Positions 27,248-35,137 of a stretch of 64,000 bases of DNA are shown piece after piece. Location of the stretch: NCBI GenBank assembly GCA_021779835.1, contig JAJXZX010000001.1:124001-188000 (forward strand), given 5' to 3'. A program made the position numbers and the translations under genes. Below the pieces are notes generated by a model that saw only the letters and a list, made by a program, of their open reading frames with translations, had not been told where the DNA came from and did not search any database. The stretch is from Pseudomonadota bacterium. GTDB taxonomy: Bacteria; Pseudomonadota; Alphaproteobacteria; Rhodobacterales; Rhodobacteraceae. Position 1 is the stretch's first letter. Every line of letters begins with the position of its first letter.

Positions 27248-27319
27248 ATGATGCGCATTGACGCAAAGCGGGGCCATGGCCGCGCAACAGGGCCGCGTGC
27301 CATGGGGTGGCACATATGA
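27248..27319 (+). CDS. 23-residue leader peptide coupled to the ABC operon
   Basis: ATG at 27248 has the best ribosome site of the neighbourhood (GGAGGAG, 9-base spacing) and opens a 23-codon frame reading MMRIDAKRGHG then RATGPRAMGWHI. Its stop overlaps the ATG of the ATPase gene as ATGA at 27316-27319, so translation of the ATPase is probably coupled to it. Arg-rich with no run of a single amino acid, so classic amino-acid attenuation is not evident. Whether the peptide itself has a role is unknown. Confidence 0.55.
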   Translation: MMRIDAKRGHGRATGPRAMGWHI

Positions 27320-28158
27320 CCGTGCGCACCGATGGAGCAGGCGGCATTGAGCTGACGAACGTCACCAAACGGTTTGTGACGCCTACGGGTGCCGCGATGA
27401 CCGCCATTCGCGATATCAATCTGACCGTGAAACCGGGCGAGTTCTGCGCTGTAGTCGGGCCGACCGGCTGTGGCAAGTCAACCACCCTCACACTCGCCGC
27501 CGGGTTGGAACGGCCCACCGCGGGCACCGTCAAAGTCTCGGGCAAGCAGGTTGACGGCATCACCAAGGGGGCGAGTTTCGTCTTTCAGACGGACGCACTG
27601 CTGCCGTGGAAACCGGTGCTCGACAACGTGGCGCTTGGCCCGTTGTTCAAGGGTATGCCCAAGGCCGAAGCGAAGGCGCGCGCCGGCGAGTGGCTGAAGA
27701 CAGTCGGTCTGGCCGGGTTTGAGGCGCATTATCCGCATCAGTTGTCGGGTGGGATGCGCAAGCGCGTCAGTCTCGCCGCCGCACTGATCAACGAGCCCAC
27801 GATGCTGCTGATGGACGAGCCGTTCTCGGCGCTGGATGTGCAGACGCGGGCGATCATGTCGAACGAGCTTTTGAACCTGTGGGAACGGCAGAAACCCTCG
27901 GTTTTGTTCGTGACGCACGATCTGGAAGAGGCGATCTTCCTGGCCGACAAGGTGGCGGTGATCACCGCGGGGCCGGGCACCGTCAAGGCGGTGTTCGAGG
28001 TCGACCTGCCGCGTCCGCGCGGCGCCATGCAGGAAATCCGCTTCACCAAGCGGTTCCTGGAGTTGCACCAGCTAATCTGGGAAGCGCTGCGCGAGGAGGT
28101 TGAGCAGACCTATTCACGCGAATCCATTGCATCAAAAACCAAGGGGGGCCGGGCATGA
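27316..28158 (+). CDS. ABC transporter ATPase, nitrate/sulfonate/taurine class
   Basis: Cytosolic ATPase of 280 residues. Walker A GPTGCGKST, Q-loop VFQTDALLPWKPV, signature QLSGGMRKR, Walker B MLLMDEPFSALD and switch VLFVTHDLEEA are intact. The C-terminus is somewhat extended (EEVEQTYSRESIASKTKGG). ATG at 27316 is favoured by the ATGA overlap with the leader ORF; GTG at 27307 is in frame but less likely. Overlaps the permease gene by ATGA. Substrate unknown. Confidence 0.9.
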   Translation: MTVRTDGAGGIELTNVTKRFVTPTGAAMTAIRDINLTVKPGEFCAVVGPTGCGKSTTLTLAAGLERPTAGTVKVSGKQVDGITKGASFVFQTDALLPWKPVLDNVALGPLFKGMPKAEAKARAGEWLKTVGLAGFEAHYPHQLSGGMRKRVSLAAALINEPTMLLMDEPFSALDVQTRAIMSNELLNLWERQKPSVLFVTHDLEEAIFLADKVAVITAGPGTVKAVFEVDLPRPRGAMQEIRFTKRFLELHQLIWEALREEVEQTYSRESIASKTKGGRA

Positions 28159-29039
28159 CGATGCAGGCAATGGCAGGGGCGCCCGACATGAGCGGGTCGG
28201 ACGAAGCCTCGATCGCGGCGCAGGCCCGCAGCCGCATCAAGCGGCACAAGGTGCAGGTTATGCTCGGGCAGGCAGGTATCGCGGTGTTCGTCATCGCGGG
28301 CTGGCAGATCGCAGCCATGACCGGGTTCATTGACCCGTTCTTCTTCGGATCCCCGGTGGGGATCGTGCAACGGCTTTATGACTGGGTGCTGAATGGCACC
28401 GCCTATGGGCCTTTCTGGCTGCAGATCTGGATCACGCTGGAAGAAGCGTTGCTTGGCTTCATCGTCGGTGTGTCCAGCGGCATCGTCGTAGGCGTGACCT
28501 TGGGCGAGATTCCGTATCTGGCCGAGGTGGTTGGGCCCTACATCAAGATCGTCAACGCGTTGCCACGCATCGTGCTCGGCTCGATCTTCGTGATGTGGCT
28601 TGGTCTCGGGCTTTCGTCAAAGGTGTTGCTGGCCGCCGTCCTCGTGTTTTTTGTGGTGTTCTTCAACGCCTTTCAGGGCGTGCGCAGCGTGGACCGCAAC
28701 CTTGTCGCCAACGCCCGCATTCTGGGTGCCTCGCGGTTGCAGGTTGTGTGGAACGTGGTGTTCCCCTCGGCGATGACCTGGATCATCGCGAGCCTTCACG
28801 TCGCGCTGGGCTTTTCGATCATCGGGGCGATCGTGGGCGAATTCCTTGGCTCGGAAAAAGGGCTGGGGCTGGTGATCGCCACGGCGCAGAACACGTTCGA
28901 TGCGAACGGCGTATTCGGTGCAATGCTGGTGATCGGCGCGCTGGCGCTAAGCGCGGAATGGGTGATGGCGAAGATCGAGAAACGCCTGCTGGCGTGGCAA
29001 CCGGTCTCGGCCAACGAGCGTAATATTCAGGGGCTGTAA
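28155..29039 (+). CDS. ABC transporter permease, SsuC/TauC class
   Basis: Inner-membrane permease of 294 residues with about six membrane segments. The cytosolic EAA-type loop is ANARILGASRLQVVWNVVFP; ALPRIVLGSIFVMWLGLGLSS is another class landmark. A cytosolic N-terminal tail of about 35 residues precedes the first helix. Forms the transporter with the ATPase upstream and one or both binding proteins downstream. Confidence 0.9.
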   Translation: MTMQAMAGAPDMSGSDEASIAAQARSRIKRHKVQVMLGQAGIAVFVIAGWQIAAMTGFIDPFFFGSPVGIVQRLYDWVLNGTAYGPFWLQIWITLEEALLGFIVGVSSGIVVGVTLGEIPYLAEVVGPYIKIVNALPRIVLGSIFVMWLGLGLSSKVLLAAVLVFFVVFFNAFQGVRSVDRNLVANARILGASRLQVVWNVVFPSAMTWIIASLHVALGFSIIGAIVGEFLGSEKGLGLVIATAQNTFDANGVFGAMLVIGALALSAEWVMAKIEKRLLAWQPVSANERNIQGL

Positions 29040-29053
29040 GCCAAGGCCCTGAA

Positions 29054-29109
29054 TTTCCGGGTGCCCGCGACGAGGAGGTTGCGCGGCACCCAAAACCAAG
29101 GCCCGGAAA
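29054..29109 (+). promoter_or_regulatory. two mutually exclusive stems before the first binding-protein gene
   Basis: TTTCCGGG (29054-29061) can pair with CCCGGAAA (29102-29109), while GGGTGCC (29059-29065) can pair with GGCACCC (29085-29091). The two helices share GGG and cannot both form fully. They lie between the permease stop and the receptor ribosome site. This may be an intercistronic RNA switch or simply a processing site; nothing more can be said from sequence. Confidence 0.4.
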
Positions 29110-29137
29110 GCTGGGCTTACCAACGGAGGAGAAGACG

Positions 29138-30181
29138 ATGCGGACACTGAAACTGGGAATGACGATGGCTGCGGCGATAGCGCTGCCGCTGGCGGGCGGG
29201 TATCTCAGCGCGGCACGCGCTGCCGACATGCCCACGGTGACGATGATGGTTGGCGGGATCGACAAGCAGATCTACCTGCCCTACCAGCTGGCCGAAAGCC
29301 TTGGCATGTTCAAGAAATACGGCATCAACATGAAGCTGTCGACCGAGCAGTCCGGCGGCGTAGGCGCCGAGGATGCGGTGATCTCGGGTCAGGTCGATAT
29401 GGCTGGCGCGTGGTACAACCACACGATCGAGTTCCAGACCAAGGGCAAGGACGTCGTTGATATCGTGCAGCTTTCGGTCGCCCCGGGCGAGCGGATCATG
29501 TGCGCCAAAGGCTCGACCGTGACTTCGCCGACGGACTGGAAGGGCAAATCGGTTGGCGTGACTGACCTTGGCTCGGGCACCGATGCGCTGGTCAGCTACG
29601 TTTCGGCACGCGCTGGCATGAAACCCACCGACTATACCAAAGTCGCGGCAGGTGCTGGTCAGACGATGATTGCGGCGCTGAAATTCGGCAAAGCAATCTG
29701 TGGCATTACCAGCCAGCCGACCGTGAACGCGATCGAAAAGTTGGGCATTGGCTACTCTGCCATCGACCTCTCGACCGGCGCTGGCGTGCAGAAGTGGCTT
29801 GGCGGTGCTTATCCTGCGGCGGGCGTTCTTGTGCGTGCGGAATGGCTGGCCAAACATCCGACCGAAGCGCAGGGTGTCGCCAACGCGCTGGTCGCAACCT
29901 TGCAGTGGATGAAAACCCACAATGCAATGGATGTTGCCAACGTGATGCCCAAAGACTTCGTGTCCAACAAGCTGAGCACGAAGGAAGAGTATGCAGCGGC
30001 GCTGCAGAAGGACTGGGGCCAGTTCAACCTCGACGGCCTTGGCACCATGCCGACGAGCGGGCCGCAAACCGTGCTCGACATGGAAAAAGCTGGCGGCAAG
30101 GTGTCAACGGCTGTGGATCTGTCCAAGACCTACACCAACCAGTATGTCGACGCCGCGAAGAAGCTTGAGGGTCTGAACTAA
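29138..30181 (+). CDS. ABC transporter binding protein (first of two paralogues)
   Basis: Periplasmic receptor of 347 residues, NMT1/SsuA-like, with a signal peptide ending AARAAD near residue 28. The mature start VTMMVGGIDKQIYLPYQLAE matches, almost word for word, the second receptor at 30311. Typical internal blocks are LSTEQSGGVGAEDAVISGQ and VGVTDLGSGTDAL. GGAGGAG precedes the ATG. The ligand is not recognisable; small organic or sulfur/nitrogen compounds are usual for the class. Confidence 0.88.
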   Translation: MRTLKLGMTMAAAIALPLAGGYLSAARAADMPTVTMMVGGIDKQIYLPYQLAESLGMFKKYGINMKLSTEQSGGVGAEDAVISGQVDMAGAWYNHTIEFQTKGKDVVDIVQLSVAPGERIMCAKGSTVTSPTDWKGKSVGVTDLGSGTDALVSYVSARAGMKPTDYTKVAAGAGQTMIAALKFGKAICGITSQPTVNAIEKLGIGYSAIDLSTGAGVQKWLGGAYPAAGVLVRAEWLAKHPTEAQGVANALVATLQWMKTHNAMDVANVMPKDFVSNKLSTKEEYAAALQKDWGQFNLDGLGTMPTSGPQTVLDMEKAGGKVSTAVDLSKTYTNQYVDAAKKLEGLN

Positions 30182-30192
30182 GGGCCTGTTCA

Positions 30193-30215
30193 GGGGCCGG
30201 GTCATCCCCGGCCCC
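30193..30215 (+). terminator. GC-rich hairpin after first binding-protein gene
   Basis: Perfect 9-bp arms GGGGCCGGG (30193-30201) and CCCGGCCCC (30207-30215) around a 5-base loop, 12 bases past the stop codon, followed by ATTCT. Acts probably as an mRNA 3' stabiliser and partial terminator that limits expression of the second receptor. Confidence 0.6.
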
Positions 30216-30235
30216 ATTCTCTGCATCGCTCCGGC

Positions 30236-30265
30236 GACCGGGCGCTCGACAGCGAGCGTCCGGTC
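30236..30265 (+). other. second intercistronic stem-loop
   Basis: GACCGGGCGCTCG (30236-30248) pairs with CGAGCGTCCGGTC (30253-30265) over 13 bp with one wobble and a 4-base loop. No T-tract. Together with the preceding hairpin it strongly structures the 129-bp gap between the two receptor genes. Confidence 0.5.
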
Positions 30266-30310
30266 ATGCAGGATGAGGCCAAGAGTGTTCGCGATGACAG
30301 GGAGTAGCGT

Positions 30311-31318
30311 ATGCGGCAGATCCTGCGAGTGCGGCTGGGCGTCGTCGTTACGCTGGCCGCGATGGTGCTGGCATCGACCGGGCGCGCAGAGCAAGTGTCG
30401 CTGATGGTCGGAGGGATCGAGAAACAGATCTATCTACCGCTGATCCTGACACAGAACCTTGGCTATTTCGCTGACGAAGGGCTGGATGTCCAAATCCTGT
30501 CAGAACCCGCAGGCGCCGAGGCTGCGGACGAGATGTTGGCCGGTGCCGTGCAAGGCGTGATCGGATTTTACGATCACAACATCGAGCTTCAGGCGCTGGG
30601 CAAATACACCCAATCTGTCGTGCAATTTTCGCAAGCCCCAGGCGAGGTCGAGCTGGTCTCGACCCGCCACCCCGAAATCCGTTCGGTCGCTGACTTGCGC
30701 GGACACCGGCTGGGCGTAACCGGGCTGGGCTCGTCAACCGACTTTCTGACGCAATACCTGCTAATCGCCAACGGCTTGAAGATGAGCGATGTGACCCCGC
30801 TGCCGGTTGGTGCCGGCAACGTGCTGATCGCGGCGATGCAAAAAGACAAGGTTCAGGCCGCTATGACCACCGAACCCACCATCTCGCGCCTGCTCGCCAG
30901 CGGCGATGCCCGCGTGCTGGTTGATTTGCGCACCGTTGAAGGCACGCGGGCGGCACTGGGCGGGGTCTATCCGGCGGCCTGCCTTTACATGGAAACTTCT
31001 TGGATAAACGCGCATCCGGACACGGTGCAAAAGCTTGCCAATGCCTTTGTGCGTACGCTGCACTTCATCGCGACCCATAGTGCCGATGAGATTGCCAACC
31101 ATGTGCCCGCGGACTACTACGCCGGCAACCGCGCGCTGTATGTCGAGGCTTTGGCGCATGGCAAGGCGATGTTCACCCCCGATGGCCGTATGCCCAAGGG
31201 TGGGCCAGAGACGGTGCTTGCAGTTTTGGCCCGCTTTATGGACGGGGTGTCGGCCGGAAGCGTGGACCTTTCGCGGACCTACACCAACACCTTTGTTGAC
31301 CGCGCCAAGGCCGGATAA
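30311..31318 (+). CDS. ABC transporter binding protein (second paralogue)
   Basis: Periplasmic receptor of 335 residues with a signal peptide ending TGRAEQ near residue 27. The mature start VSLMVGGIEKQIYLPLILTQ and the end SVDLSRTYTNTFVDRAKAG mirror the first receptor, showing a tandem duplication with later divergence. GVTGLGSSTDF aligns with GVTDLGSGTDA of the first copy. AGGGAG precedes the ATG. It may widen ligand range, or serve the sensor kinase encoded immediately downstream on the other strand (inference). Confidence 0.87.
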   Translation: MRQILRVRLGVVVTLAAMVLASTGRAEQVSLMVGGIEKQIYLPLILTQNLGYFADEGLDVQILSEPAGAEAADEMLAGAVQGVIGFYDHNIELQALGKYTQSVVQFSQAPGEVELVSTRHPEIRSVADLRGHRLGVTGLGSSTDFLTQYLLIANGLKMSDVTPLPVGAGNVLIAAMQKDKVQAAMTTEPTISRLLASGDARVLVDLRTVEGTRAALGGVYPAACLYMETSWINAHPDTVQKLANAFVRTLHFIATHSADEIANHVPADYYAGNRALYVEALAHGKAMFTPDGRMPKGGPETVLAVLARFMDGVSAGSVDLSRTYTNTFVDRAKAG

Positions 31319-31323
31319 CGGAT

Positions 31324-32709
31324 CTATTCCGCCAACGGCAGCCGCACGGTCACCGCAAAACCCGGCCCGCCCGGCGCAAGGCTGGCGCTGCCGCCAAACA
31401 TCTCGGCGATCTCTGCCACGATGGCAAGGCCTAGCCCGCTGCCTCCCGCCGCGGCGCCATGTCCACGCTGAAACCGCTGGAACAGGCGGGCGCGATCTGC
31501 GTCGGACACACCCGGGCCGGTATCGCTGACCGTCACCGCGCCAAACGGTGCCGCACGCGCCACCCGGATCGTTACAACCGCCCCGGCACCAGCATGGAGG
31601 ATCGCGTTATCAACAAGGTTCGCCAGCGCCTCATGGACCAGCGCAGCCGACGCGGCGACGTCACATTCGGTTTCGGCCTCGACCACCAGATCTACATGCG
31701 CGTCCAAGGCATCCGGCCCGCGACGTGTCGCCACCTCGCGCACCACGGCGCGCAGGTCGACACGTTCCACCGCAAGGCGCGCACGGTCATGTTCTACCCG
31801 ACCCAGTGCAAGCAACTGATTGGTCAGCCGCGTCATCTCCGACAGGCTTTCGTCGATTTCGGCCAACACATTTGCCGGCCCGGTGGCTGAGCGGTCACGT
31901 CGGGCAAAGCCCACCTGAGTTTTCAAGATCGTCAGCGGCGTGCGCAACTGGTGTGCGGCGCTGTCAAGAAACCGTCGCTGACGGTCCAGATAAGCGGCAA
32001 GCCGCGCCATATGATCATTCAGCGCCTGCACCAGCGGCTGAATTTCCAACTGAACCGCGCGAACATCAAAGGGTTCAAACCGATCTGCGGGGCGGTCCAG
32101 AACCTCGCGTCGCAGTCGCATCATCGGTCGCAACTCTCGCGTGATGCCGATCCAGATCGAGACTGCTGCCGCCAGAACCAAGGCCGCCTGTTCCAGAAAT
32201 CCACGCAGCCACAGGCTGCGCGCCAGTGCGTCGCGCGCCTTGAGCGTTTCGCCCACCATCACATGCACCTGAGCGGTGCCCGACGGGGTAATCACCGTCT
32301 GGCGCAGGATCACCGCCCGCATCTGCTCGGTGCGGAACAGCGTGTTATACTGCACCAAATCGGCTCCGGGCGGCAGAACTCCGGGCGGCTCCAACTCCGG
32401 AAAACCTGCGATAAGGGTGCCGTCTGCCGCGCTCACCGCGTAGGACACCTCGTCATGGCTGTCGGTCGCGAACAACTCAAGCGCGGCGGGCGGCACGACG
32501 GCCTGAATGCCGCCGCTGCGCCAACGTGTCTGTTCGGCGATCATCCGCGACGAGGCAAGCAGCTGACGGTCCATAATCAATGTCGCCTGCCGCTCTGCCG
32601 TCGCATAGCTAAGCCAAAGGCTGACGCCCAGAATTGCCGCCACCGGCACGAAAAGCCACGCCATCAGGTTCAGCCGCAAACTCGACCGGATCGCACCTCT
32701 GCCCCTCAC
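31324..32709 (-). CDS. sensor histidine kinase, TctE-like
   Basis: Inner-membrane kinase of 461 residues. Membrane segments at about 14-32 and 165-185 enclose a periplasmic sensor of the TctE N-terminal type (PELEPPGVLPPGADLVQYNT region); a HAMP-like linker, the phospho-acceptor box DSAAHQLRTPLTILKTQ, and the ATPase boxes NLVDNAILHA, DTGPGVSDADR and GSGLGLAIV follow. The start overlaps the regulator stop by 4 bases. It converges on the ABC module with 5 bases between stops, and so probably controls that transporter. Confidence 0.88.
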   Translation of the reverse strand: MRGRGAIRSSLRLNLMAWLFVPVAAILGVSLWLSYATAERQATLIMDRQLLASSRMIAEQTRWRSGGIQAVVPPAALELFATDSHDEVSYAVSAADGTLIAGFPELEPPGVLPPGADLVQYNTLFRTEQMRAVILRQTVITPSGTAQVHVMVGETLKARDALARSLWLRGFLEQAALVLAAAVSIWIGITRELRPMMRLRREVLDRPADRFEPFDVRAVQLEIQPLVQALNDHMARLAAYLDRQRRFLDSAAHQLRTPLTILKTQVGFARRDRSATGPANVLAEIDESLSEMTRLTNQLLALGRVEHDRARLAVERVDLRAVVREVATRRGPDALDAHVDLVVEAETECDVAASAALVHEALANLVDNAILHAGAGAVVTIRVARAAPFGAVTVSDTGPGVSDADRARLFQRFQRGHGAAAGGSGLGLAIVAEIAEMFGGSASLAPGGPGFAVTVRLPLAE

Positions 32710-33377
32710 GGCTGCGCCAACCTCAGCACATAGCCAAGGCCGCGCAGGGTGGCGATGGAGATAGCGTCGCTTTCCAGTTTGCGCCGCAGACGGTGGACGG
32801 TCACTTCGATGACGCTCAGATTGACCTCTTCGTCAAAGCCATAGCTCGCCTCCAGCAGCACCTCCTTGCTTACCGTCGCCCCGGCGCGGCGCATCAGCGC
32901 CTCCAGCACCGCATGTTCGCGCGGCGACAGTTGCAGCGCCCGCTCGCCAATCGAGAACTGGCGGGTGTTCTGGTCGAACGACAGCGGGCCATATCGCAAC
33001 TCTTCGCGCACCAGCCGACCAGAGCGGCGCGTCAGCGCCCGGATGCGCGCCTCCAATTCCTCAACCTCAAAGGGTTTGGTCATATAGTCGTCCGCACCGG
33101 CATCGAGCCCCTCAACCCGCCGCTTCACCGCATCTTCGGCGGTCAGGATCAACACGGGAATCGTCGCGTGATGCGCCCGGATGTGCCGCACCACATCGAT
33201 GCCGCCAATACCCGGCAGTCCAAGATCGACGATGGCCAGATCATAATTCTCCAGTGCGACACCTTCGATCACCGACTCTCCATCCGGGATGCAATCGACG
33301 ACGTAGTTCTCACCCCGCAAAAGGCGGGCGAGCCATTCCGACAGACGTTGGTTATCCTCGACGATCAGCAACCGCAC
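32706..33377 (-). CDS. OmpR-family response regulator, TctD-like
   Basis: Cytosolic regulator of 223 residues: receiver domain with IVEDN near residue 5, phospho-acceptor in AIVDLGLPGIGG, Lys in MTKPFEVEEL, and a C-terminal winged helix (LSPREHAVLEALMRR, VIEVTVHRLRRKLE, LRGLGYVLRL). First gene of the leftward two-gene operon. Likely DNA target is the 11-bp-period direct repeat upstream of the ABC operon (inference). Confidence 0.92.
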   Translation of the reverse strand: MRLLIVEDNQRLSEWLARLLRGENYVVDCIPDGESVIEGVALENYDLAIVDLGLPGIGGIDVVRHIRAHHATIPVLILTAEDAVKRRVEGLDAGADDYMTKPFEVEELEARIRALTRRSGRLVREELRYGPLSFDQNTRQFSIGERALQLSPREHAVLEALMRRAGATVSKEVLLEASYGFDEEVNLSVIEVTVHRLRRKLESDAISIATLRGLGYVLRLAQP

Positions 33378-33496
33378 AGCAGACCTCCCGCGTTCGGGTC
33401 ACCTTAGGATCACGCGCGCGCCACGCCAATCGCGGAGTTTGAAAATTGGCAGTTACCGATACAACCCTGTCGGATTGCCCGAGGTTAACTTCTGTG

Positions 33497-33567
33497 GCAC
33501 TCTGTCGCGGTCGGACACAAGTCCGTCGTGGGAAACCTTCCGGCCAAAGTCCGGAAGTAGGGGAGTG
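33497..33567 (+). promoter_or_regulatory. structured 5' leader that can mask a ribosome site
   Basis: CACTC (33497-33501) is complementary to GAGTG (33563-33567), which overlaps the ribosome site GGGGAG (33560-33565) of the next gene. Between these lie two smaller hairpins: CGGAC/GTCCG (33511-33524) and GGGAA/TTCCC (33529-33541). The closed form would hide the ribosome site. It does not match a riboswitch class I can name. Inference from pairing by eye. Confidence 0.4.
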
Positions 33568-33573
33568 TAGTTA

Positions 33574-33864
33574 GTGTTACAGTTGATTATCAGTCTGGTT
33601 GCCGGTGCAATTGGCGGCAACGTGGCGGGTGGGGTTTTGAAGAACCAAAGCCTCGGAACTGTTGGAAACTCCATCGTGGGCGTCATTGGTGGCGGCCTTG
33701 GTGGTCAAATCCTTGGTATGCTCGGTGCGGGCGGCGCGGCTGGCGGCGCAGGCGGCCTTGATATCGGCTCGATCATCGGACAGCTCGCCTCGGGCGGTGT
33801 CGGCGGTGGCGTGCTTTTGGCGGTTGTCGGCGCGGTGAAAGCGGCGATGGCAAAATCGTCCTAA
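33574..33864 (+). CDS. small glycine-rich membrane protein, function unknown
   Basis: 96 residues, almost all Gly, Ala, Val, Leu and Ile, with three hydrophobic stretches and glycine-zipper spacing (GAIGGNVAGGVL, GVIGGGLGGQILGMLGAGG). The start is GTG at 33574 behind GGGGAG with an 8-base spacer. No enzymatic residues. It could form a small oligomeric membrane assembly. It stands alone between divergent operons behind a structured leader. Confidence 0.7.
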   Translation: MLQLIISLVAGAIGGNVAGGVLKNQSLGTVGNSIVGVIGGGLGGQILGMLGAGGAAGGAGGLDIGSIIGQLASGGVGGGVLLAVVGAVKAAMAKSS

Positions 33865-33921
33865 GTTAGCGCGGTCGGGCGTCCACGCGATGCCCGACCC
33901 CTTCGCGGATTGGCGGGCAGC

Positions 33922-35001
33922 CTAGCCCCAGTCCGCCGCCTGCATCTCTCGCAACCGGCTTGCGGTCCGCTCAAACTCGAACGAGCCTTCACCTTCGATA
34001 TACAGCCGCTCGGGGTCATCCGCCGCCGAACAGATCAGCCGCACCCGCGCCTCGTAGAGCGCGTCGATCAGCGTGACGAAACGCTTGGCCTCGTTGTAGT
34101 TCGACACCGACAGATGCGGGATGTCCTCTAGGATCAGCACGCGGATCGCCTCGGCAATCGCCAGATAATCCGCGGGCCCCAGAGGTCGCGCGCACAGCTC
34201 CCAAAACGTCGCGCGCGCCACGCCGTTGTGGGTATGCTCCAACACCACCTCGCGCCCGTTTACCGGCAACCGCATCGGCACACCCGTGTCGCCGCCCGTC
34301 AGTTCCTTCCAGATCGCGGAAATGGCCGCTTTCGCCCTTGCCCCGGCGGGTTCGAACCAGACCTGCGCGCCGGCCAGCCGGTGCTGGCGATAGTCGGTCT
34401 CGCTTACCAGCGCCTCCACCTCCATCCGTTCGCGCAACAGCGCAATGAAGGGCAGGAACAGCGCCCGGTTCAACCCGTCCTTATACAGCTCCTCCGGCAC
34501 CCGGTTCGAGGTCGTCACCACGACCACCCCAGCCTCGAACAGCTTTTGAAACAACCGCCCCACGATCATCGCATCGGCAATGTCGGTGATCTGCATCTCA
34601 TCGAAGCATAACAGCCGCGTCCTGGCGATGATCGCTTGCGCCACCGGTTCCAGTGCGTCCTCCACCTGCGTCTTGCGCGCGTCGTGCAGCCCGTGCTGCA
34701 CCTCCTGCATGAAGGCATGGAAATGCACGCGCCGCTTCCGCTCGATCTCGGTCGCCTCCATGAACAGGTCCATCAGCATCGACTTGCCGCGCCCGACGCC
34801 ACCCCACAGGTACAGCCCCCTGGGTGCAGGCGGCGCCTTTTGGAACAACGCACCCAGCAGCCCGCGCTTTTTGGCCGAGGTTTCCTCAAGCCACGCGCGC
34901 ACCGCTTCCAGCCCCGGCAACACCGCGCGCTGCGCCGCATCGGGGCGCAGGGTGCCGGCAGCAACCCGGGCATCATAAATCTCGGTCAATGTCTCGCGCA
35001 T
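33922..35001 (-). CDS. zapE: ZapE/AFG1-family ATPase
   Basis: Cytosolic P-loop ATPase of 359 residues. Walker A GGVGRGKSMLMDLFM near residue 68, HFHAFMQEVQHGLH, Walker B RLLCFDEMQITDIADAM and TSNRVPEELYKDGLNR are hallmark blocks of AFG1/ZapE. In Escherichia coli ZapE associates with the division ring. Divergent from the dioxygenase gene; the ribosome site is weak. Confidence 0.93.
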   Translation of the reverse strand: MRETLTEIYDARVAAGTLRPDAAQRAVLPGLEAVRAWLEETSAKKRGLLGALFQKAPPAPRGLYLWGGVGRGKSMLMDLFMEATEIERKRRVHFHAFMQEVQHGLHDARKTQVEDALEPVAQAIIARTRLLCFDEMQITDIADAMIVGRLFQKLFEAGVVVVTTSNRVPEELYKDGLNRALFLPFIALLRERMEVEALVSETDYRQHRLAGAQVWFEPAGARAKAAISAIWKELTGGDTGVPMRLPVNGREVVLEHTHNGVARATFWELCARPLGPADYLAIAEAIRVLILEDIPHLSVSNYNEAKRFVTLIDALYEARVRLICSAADDPERLYIEGEGSFEFERTASRLREMQAADWG

Positions 35002-35137
35002 ACCGCCGTATACCGTCTTGCCCGCGCCAAGGAAATCCCCAGCCAGCCACCTGCACAGATGCTGTGCGAAATACGCCGCTTGCCTCGTGACGGTCCAACG
35101 TCCAACTATCCATCAACGCAGACGACGAGGTGATGTT

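Noticed and set aside
33536-33557. CTTCC...GGAAG hairpin as a possible terminator before the glycine-rich peptide gene
   Set aside because: An extra C breaks the pairing and no T-tract follows; it is better read as part of the structured leader.
34349-34358. GGTTCGAACC, like a tRNA T-loop on either strand
   Set aside because: Inside the zapE coding sequence, with no cloverleaf around it.
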